From an uncultured Acetatifactor sp. (lineage in GTDB: Bacteria > Bacillota > Clostridia > Lachnospirales > Lachnospiraceae): DNA of 35,875 nucleotides. A program made the position numbers and the translations under genes. The first letter of the stretch is position 1. Each line of letters starts with the position of its first letter. The notes beneath the pieces were generated by a model that made no database searches, had not been told where the DNA came from, and saw nothing but the letters and a program-made list of their open reading frames with translations. The stretch spans positions 1 through 35,875 of the forward strand of contig CAJUCT010000036.1 in assembly GCA_910585015.1 (NCBI GenBank), given 5' to 3'. Positions 31,272 through 35,875 of the stretch are shown here, in pieces.

Positions 31272-32021
31272 TTATTCACATTCCCTGCAGTAATAGTTAA
31301 AATACTGTTCCCTCAATCTTTTGTACGTACCTCTAGGCAGATAAATTTTCATTCCATTTTCCATGCAGATCTCCTTTGCATTGAGACTGCCGATATATCC
31401 GAGATTGACGATATAGGCAACCCCGATCCTTACAAACTCCTGACATTGCGAGAGTTGTTCGTAAAGCTCTGTCACGGTCATCCGCAGGGTACACTGCATA
31501 CCGTCCGCAAGAAACAGGCATTGTGTTTTTCCCTGTGCTTCGCAGCATACAATATCGTTTAATGCCACTCTCACAAGCCTTCCCTCAATTCGCAGCAGAA
31601 TATATTTCTTTCGTTCCTCCTCTATATCTTTCAACAATCCGTTAAGTACGGAAAACATCTTCTCTTCCGATACCGGTTTTACCATATATTGCAATGCGTC
31701 CACATCAAAAGCCTCCAGGGCATGCTCTCTGGACGTGGTGAGAAAGACAATCTTTCCCTTGTAGTTCATATTGCGAAGCTCCTTTGCGGCTTCCATTCCC
31801 AAAGGATACGAATTATGCCCATTATCCGGCAAATAAATATCCATAAATATCAGATTCGGCATATACTTTTTTTCTCTGACCAGCCAGAGCAGTTCATCTG
31901 CATTTTCAAAGCGCCGGGTCATAAACTCCGTACCAGGATGTTTTTTCTCATAGTCACTCAACAATTTTTCTGTTTTATCCAGTTCCGCCGTCTCGTCGTC
32001 ACAGAGCGCTATCAGGTACAT
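31272..32021 (-). CDS. LytTR-family response regulator (AgrA/VirR-like)
   Basis: A 249-residue regulator. The receiver domain (residues 1-125) has acidic residues D8 and D9 (LCDDE), phosphoacceptor D61 in NLIFMDIYLPD, Thr in FLTTSREHA and Lys in YMVKPVSEE. The LytTR DNA-binding domain (about 140-245) has YILLRIEGRLVRVALNDIV, then CEAQGKTQCLFLADG and FVRIGVAYIVNLGYIGSL. Such regulators are usually paired with GHKL sensor kinases and control peptide-signalling or virulence genes through direct repeats. It overlaps the kinase gene by 23 bases, so the two are translationally coupled. No obvious target promoter with LytTR repeats is visible in the window. Confidence 0.92.
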   Translation of the reverse strand: MYLIALCDDETAELDKTEKLLSDYEKKHPGTEFMTRRFENADELLWLVREKKYMPNLIFMDIYLPDNGHNSYPLGMEAAKELRNMNYKGKIVFLTTSREHALEAFDVDALQYMVKPVSEEKMFSVLNGLLKDIEEERKKYILLRIEGRLVRVALNDIVCCEAQGKTQCLFLADGMQCTLRMTVTELYEQLSQCQEFVRIGVAYIVNLGYIGSLNAKEICMENGMKIYLPRGTYKRLREQYFNYYCRECE

Positions 32022-33357
32022 CGTTTTCCTCCTTTTTGTCGGGCTGCAGATCTGATGGAATATTCATGACCAGCCTGAAAACAAATACCCCGTTATCACT
32101 TTTAAAATCACATTCTCCATCATACTTTTCCGCCGTCTTGACAATGCTCGAAACGCCGATGCCCCCCGTAAATTCCGTTTTCGGCTGCCCATTTTTCAAC
32201 TCTGTTTCCACTCTGCAGGTATTGCTGCAGTAGATGATCAATTTCCTTTTTCTTTTCTTTATTATAAAGTGTATAAAACACTCCCTCTCGTCAGAATGCT
32301 TCTTCACTTCCATGCATGCATAAATTGCATTTTCATAAGCATTTGCAAGAATTGCCACCAGATCTATATTGGGTATAGCCAGATTCTTCCCGATCTCAAT
32401 GTCAAGTCTGACCTTGATCTGCTCATTCCTCGCCTTACAAGTATACACCGAAAGAACATTATTGACTGCGGTATTGGCACATATCATCTCCTCCATGCCC
32501 TGGTCCGTTTCCCTGTCATACTCCTTTAAGAATTGCAGCAGTTCTTCCTGCTGTCCCCGGCGCACATACTCCGCTATCACCGCATTGTGGTGTCTTATGT
32601 CATGGCGGAGCCGTCTGCCTGATTCCACGGATTCTTCCAAAATCTCCATCTGGCGCTCTAAAAGCCTGTGGTTCATCTGAATCAGCTGGTTTTCCCTCAC
32701 ATATTCCTTCTCTTTACCGATATGCAGATAGAACCGGAACATAAGAAGCTGCAGTGTACCTGTCAGGACAAAATTGGTAATAATCTGATAGAGGCGATAC
32801 CCGGTTGCCACCTTGAGATTGGGATTCAGTATAAATCCAATCCCAAACAGAATACTGATGATCATAATGGCAACGCTGAACTTATCCACCTCTTTCTCCA
32901 CGTAATCGCTGAAATCCCTGATGGAGTTTTTCAGCTTCTTTTCTATCAGAATTGTCATAAGCAAAATAAGCAGAATCCGCACTATAATGTCCGCCCATAC
33001 ATTCCTGTCAAAAAAAATAACGGAAACTTCCAGCCCGCCGATCAGAAATACAGCCAGCAGGTAAAAAGTCAGCGCCAGCTTGTAGATGGACAGATAAATA
33101 GAATCACTGCTCATAAAAATGGCAAAAACCATAAAACACACATACATTATAAACGCCACGCTCCGCACACAGTTTTCCCAGTCTGCCACATACCAGATAC
33201 ATGCCAGGCTAAGTAATACTGCGCTGAATCCCCCATAGCAAATGATCGTCTTTTTTCTGTCAAACCGTGATTCACTCATTTCGGAAAACAATAAGATCAC
33301 TCCTGCCAGACTTATTGCAAACCGAATGAATGCTATATATACCGAGCCGCCCAACAT
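31999..33357 (-). CDS. GHKL sensor histidine kinase (AgrC-like)
   Basis: A 452-residue membrane kinase. The first 215 residues hold six or seven hydrophobic helices, the layout of AgrC-type peptide sensors. A coiled-coil linker leads to the phosphoacceptor region GRRLRHDIRHHNAVIAEY with H252, and then to a GHKL ATPase domain with N-box LANAYENAIYA and G-box TGGIGVSSI. It would phosphorylate the LytTR regulator encoded next. Its ribosome site AAAGGAGAG lies within the last codons of the GGDEF gene, six bases before it, which argues for one operon. Its signal is unknown: no agrB or agrD-like gene is visible within the window. Confidence 0.92.
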   Translation of the reverse strand: MLGGSVYIAFIRFAISLAGVILLFSEMSESRFDRKKTIICYGGFSAVLLSLACIWYVADWENCVRSVAFIMYVCFMVFAIFMSSDSIYLSIYKLALTFYLLAVFLIGGLEVSVIFFDRNVWADIIVRILLILLMTILIEKKLKNSIRDFSDYVEKEVDKFSVAIMIISILFGIGFILNPNLKVATGYRLYQIITNFVLTGTLQLLMFRFYLHIGKEKEYVRENQLIQMNHRLLERQMEILEESVESGRRLRHDIRHHNAVIAEYVRRGQQEELLQFLKEYDRETDQGMEEMICANTAVNNVLSVYTCKARNEQIKVRLDIEIGKNLAIPNIDLVAILANAYENAIYACMEVKKHSDERECFIHFIIKKRKRKLIIYCSNTCRVETELKNGQPKTEFTGGIGVSSIVKTAEKYDGECDFKSDNGVFVFRLVMNIPSDLQPDKKEENDVPDSAL

Positions 33358-33362
33358 ACTAT

Positions 33363-34721
33363 TTATCTCTCCTTTTCCAGCAAAATACCGGTTCTTTTTC
33401 TATACCATTCCATCTTGTCCGCATACATACGCCGGTCTGCTTCGGCAATCAGATTATCCATATCTTCCTTCCCGTCCCTGCGCCATACAAATCCCAGCGC
33501 CATTCGTGCATCTGACTTGCACATATCCACTTTCATCGCTTCCACTCTTTCCTGCAGTTCCTCCTTGGAAATCCCCTCACACAAAACGAGAAATTCATCC
33601 CCGCCCACACGGAACAGGGCATACTCCCCAAACTCTCTCCTCAGGCATTCACTTGCCCGGATCAAAAGCGCATCTCCGGCCCCATGCCCCATGGAATCAT
33701 TTTCTCTTTTTAAGCCCATCACATCGCAGTACAGGATTCCAATGCTTTTCTCAGGCGCTACCTTTGAAACGGCGTCATTCATGGCATGGCGGTTGCCGAT
33801 TCCCGTCAGCTGATCCAAAAAGCACAATTCCTCCAGCCGCCTGACCAGATTCCGGCGCCGAAGGATGGTAACCAGAAAATACCCCAGAATCTGAAGCATA
33901 TGCGTAGTGTGATATAAAAGTCTCTCGGGCGGATTGTCAACGCCATAAAACCCGATGATCTTCTTCTCACTGATCAGAGGACTCACCACCAGCGATTTTA
34001 TATTCTGCGGCTTTAGATAATCATATACGTCGGGGTCTTTTTCACGGATGCTTTCCACACTGCCCACAATGACGCTTTTCCCGTTTAAGAATCTCTTATA
34101 CCACAGGGAGACTACATCGACCGGCACCTTCTGCAGATTCTCCTTCTGTGACGCGACACCGTCTGCGCACCACTCATATGTATTTTGGCAGATTCCGTTG
34201 CCCAGGTCCTCAAAAATATAAGCTCTCTCGCTCTCAAAATACTGTCCGATGTATTCCATCAGCACTTCTATGGATTTTTCCGGCGTAGGCGCGGCCAATG
34301 CAATCCGCAGCCCTTCGTTGATCATAACTTCGTTTAATTCACTGTCTTTTTCCAGTCCGCCCCATTCTCCAATATTTACAGCAAGCTCAAAGCGATATCT
34401 TCTGCCGTCCGCTTCCAGTATGGTATTCTTTAACAGCAGTTTTTTCCCAATGACCGGTCGATAACATACTTCTTCGAAAAACTTTCCCTGTTCCAGTTTA
34501 TTATAATTGCACACTGCACAGGGATTTAAACTGTCGGAAATCACCTCATGACACTTTTTCCCTTTTAATTCCTCAAGCGACTTAAGCCCATATAACTCCC
34601 TGGCCAGCCTGTTCATATAGACCAGTTCATGGCTGTCCATATCCGCAACATATACGATTTCATTCAATTCTTCATAGAATTCCCATATCTTCCGCACTTC
34701 ATCGAACTGTGTTTTCTTCAT
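33363..34721 (-). CDS. PAS-GAF-GGDEF diguanylate cyclase
   Basis: A 452-residue soluble signalling protein. A PAS-like domain (about residues 10-125) contains the motif KKCHEVISDSLNPCAVCNY, a cysteine pattern seen in many Lachnospiraceae PAS sensors. A GAF domain follows (about 140-290), and then a GGDEF domain with FLDQLTGIGNRHAMND, the metal-binding YCDVMGLKRENDSMGHGAGD and an intact RVGGDEF near residue 373, so c-di-GMP synthesis is expected. The inhibitory RxxD site five residues upstream is missing (FGEY instead). ATG 34721 follows AAAGGAGTAGAAAAT; the longer frame to 34769 lacks such a site. It is the first gene of an operon with the AgrC/AgrA-like pair, which is an unusual combination. 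Confidence 0.92.
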   Translation of the reverse strand: MKKTQFDEVRKIWEFYEELNEIVYVADMDSHELVYMNRLARELYGLKSLEELKGKKCHEVISDSLNPCAVCNYNKLEQGKFFEEVCYRPVIGKKLLLKNTILEADGRRYRFELAVNIGEWGGLEKDSELNEVMINEGLRIALAAPTPEKSIEVLMEYIGQYFESERAYIFEDLGNGICQNTYEWCADGVASQKENLQKVPVDVVSLWYKRFLNGKSVIVGSVESIREKDPDVYDYLKPQNIKSLVVSPLISEKKIIGFYGVDNPPERLLYHTTHMLQILGYFLVTILRRRNLVRRLEELCFLDQLTGIGNRHAMNDAVSKVAPEKSIGILYCDVMGLKRENDSMGHGAGDALLIRASECLRREFGEYALFRVGGDEFLVLCEGISKEELQERVEAMKVDMCKSDARMALGFVWRRDGKEDMDNLIAEADRRMYADKMEWYRKRTGILLEKER

Positions 34722-34939
34722 ATTTTCTACTCCTTTATATCCCTCATATACTGTCCCCAAATCAGTCATTTACACCCCGAAGGACGCCATTGTTCGGTCC
34801 AAAGGCTCATTTAGCCGGAATAATTCCCCGTCTGTTTCATAACTCCCCTATAGTCCTCTATCACCCTATCGGCCATAAACTCCAGCACTCTGCTCAAGGT
34901 TTCCGGTAAAATGGAGACAATATTCATCACACCCATCTC

Positions 34940-34969
34940 TTTATATTGGGTTCAAATTAACTATATCAA
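34940..34969 (-). promoter_or_regulatory. Probable promoter of the GGDEF/two-component operon
   Basis: TTGATA (plus 34964-34969) and TATAAA (34940-34945) are 18 bp apart on the minus strand. Transcription would start near 34930, leaving a leader of about 200 bases before the GGDEF start, in which I do not recognise a known riboswitch. Confidence 0.5.
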
Positions 34970-35142
34970 ATCAGCATATAATAGCAACCTATTTGGAATA
35001 CTTTGCACTTTTTGGGGTATGGCTTGCAGCTGTTGATCATTCAGGAGATGCGGACTTACCCCTGTCGATTATACCAGAGGCATCCGTCTGGTGACGGCTG
35101 TTTTTGCCAAGTCCATATCTTATGCGACCGACAGGCACACTA

Positions 35143-35182
35143 AAAGCCGGGGATTCGGCTGTTTATGCGGCTTCCCGGCTTT
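35143..35182. terminator. Hairpin in the 35 kb gene-free stretch, possible terminator
   Basis: AAAGCCGGGGA and TTCCCGGCTTT pair (one wobble) around an 18-base loop. The minus strand continues TTTTAGTG, the plus strand CCTCAATCTTTCCC. It could end transcripts from the methyltransferase gene to its right. Apart from this and the promoter at 34940, nothing I can support lies in 34722-35446. Confidence 0.45.
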
Positions 35183-35446
35183 CCTCAATCTTTCCCTTTC
35201 TGTTGTTTAAATTCAAGCTGTCTCTGCTTCTCAATTTACCATAGTCTTTTGGTTCTGTCATACACAGCCTGACACCCGCGGCATTCCGGCCAATATTTAT
35301 TCGTCAATATTTAATCTGACTTTTGCATATGTATCTTTCCGGATTGCTCTCCCGAAACTCCGCCCCAATTAAAGGGTACTCCCTCATTTCATGGTACCAG
35401 CACCATGTGCTTTATATCCCCAAAGAAAACACATACCCTCTAAAGG

Positions 35447-35824
35447 CTATTGTTTACTCGCTATAACAGTAAACTCTCCCGGTATTTTCTCATTGGTCCA
35501 TGCAGGGTGTTCATCAAACTTTCTTAATGTAAAACCACTATTTATGACAGAATTGATAATCTCACTCACTGTATATTTTCTATAACTGCACTTGGGCATC
35601 TGCTCTCGAACACTTTCTTCAAAGAAACGGGCATGTGCCATTTCTCCTTCAAAAATATCCTTTGAAAAATAACTCATAGTCGGTTGTTCAAAATTCAACA
35701 TGTCTGCTATTTTTGAAAACGGATGAAAATCGCTGCATATCATTTTCCCATTGTCTTTCAATAATGAATACATGATACGCATAAATTCATCAATGTCATG
35801 AAAGTAGTGTAATACTCCTCTATA
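35447..35824 (-). pseudogene. Class I SAM-dependent methyltransferase, 5'-truncated
   Basis: The C-terminal part of a small-molecule methyltransferase is clear: GVLHYFHDIDEFMRIMYSLL, then KDNGKMICSDFHPFSKIADM, and the end DEHPAWTNEKIPGEFTVIASKQ. In-frame sequence upstream of the first ATG (35782) continues the family pattern to about 35818. It then turns into unrelated sequence with an in-frame stop at 35852-35854. The glycine-rich SAM-binding motif at the N-terminus is absent. The gene is therefore cut at its 5' side, probably by an insertion that begins near 35826 (TGTACCC...). As it stands it would not bind SAM normally. Confidence 0.7.
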
Positions 35825-35875
35825 ATGTACCCATAACCGTGGACAATCTAATTAGTGTAGTCCCCTCATCTTAGA

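Noticed and set aside
34722..34930. Possible c-di-GMP riboswitch in the leader of the diguanylate cyclase operon
   Set aside because: No GEMM-type conserved core is visible; only short weak hairpins.
34811..34936. A 41-codon minus-strand frame before the GGDEF gene, considered as a signal peptide for the AgrC-like sensor
   Set aside because: Its start lies at or before the predicted transcript start (promoter at 34940-34969), the ribosome site is poor, and there is no cysteine or processing motif. The amphipathic look (VSILPETLSRVLEFMADRVI) is not enough.

Overview
The window looks like chromosomal DNA from a gut-type member of the Lachnospiraceae (Clostridia). The reasons are the strong AGGAGG-type ribosome binding sites, the family set (DUF4250, DUF5348, LytTR/GHKL and SUFU-like proteins, and a 2-epimerase/GH130 mannan pathway), and a decayed conjugative-element replication module typical of this group. 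Every gene I can support lies on the minus strand, so transcription runs from high to low coordinates. Almost all plus-strand reading frames are shadows. Assignments come from reading the sequence and from memory of protein families; nothing was searched.

Layout from left to right. Positions 1-4030 hold the wreck of an integrative element: a serine-recombinase fragment, a frameshifted replication initiator, an intact ParB, a ParA cut to 96 residues, a DUF5348 protein and a SymE-like protein. It abuts a polysaccharide deacetylase that stops just after its first catalytic motif, so the element probably inserted there. Next come a chemotaxis receptor (4491-6575), a pair formed by an ASKHA/RACo-like activator and an unknown helical protein (6842-9719), and a repeat-rich stretch with a nuclease remnant, a small unknown protein and a 57-residue DUF4250 gene (9752-11131).

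The core is 11207-22394, a cytoplasmic beta-mannan-oligosaccharide locus. In transcription order it has a GH36 alpha-galactosidase, a LacI regulator, an AGE-family disaccharide 2-epimerase, a GH130 mannosylglucose phosphorylase, CE2-like and CE17-like acetyl esterases, an immunity-like small protein, and a single protein that fuses a GH1 beta-glycosidase to a class I mannose-6-phosphate isomerase. The inferred logic is as follows. Imported galactosylated and acetylated manno-oligosaccharides lose galactose and acetate, mannobiose is epimerised to mannosylglucose, and phosphorolysis gives mannose 1-phosphate and glucose. After a mutase step (not encoded here), the isomerase moves mannose 6-phosphate to fructose 6-phosphate. 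No importer, mannanase or phosphomannomutase is present. Beside it are a GH32 fructosidase with a MATE transporter (22614-25548).

The right part has ClpB, a SUFU-domain protein, a GH43 glycosidase preceded by a tandem hairpin repeat, an operon combining a PAS-GAF-GGDEF protein with an AgrC/AgrA-like two-component system, and a 5'-truncated methyltransferase at the window edge.

The most interesting items are the GH1-isomerase fusion, the 76-bp hairpin-bearing tandem repeat before GH43, several short palindromic repeat families between genes, a repeated GCGGAAC leader motif inside the mannan locus, and the operon linking a diguanylate cyclase to a peptide-type sensor without an adjacent signal gene.
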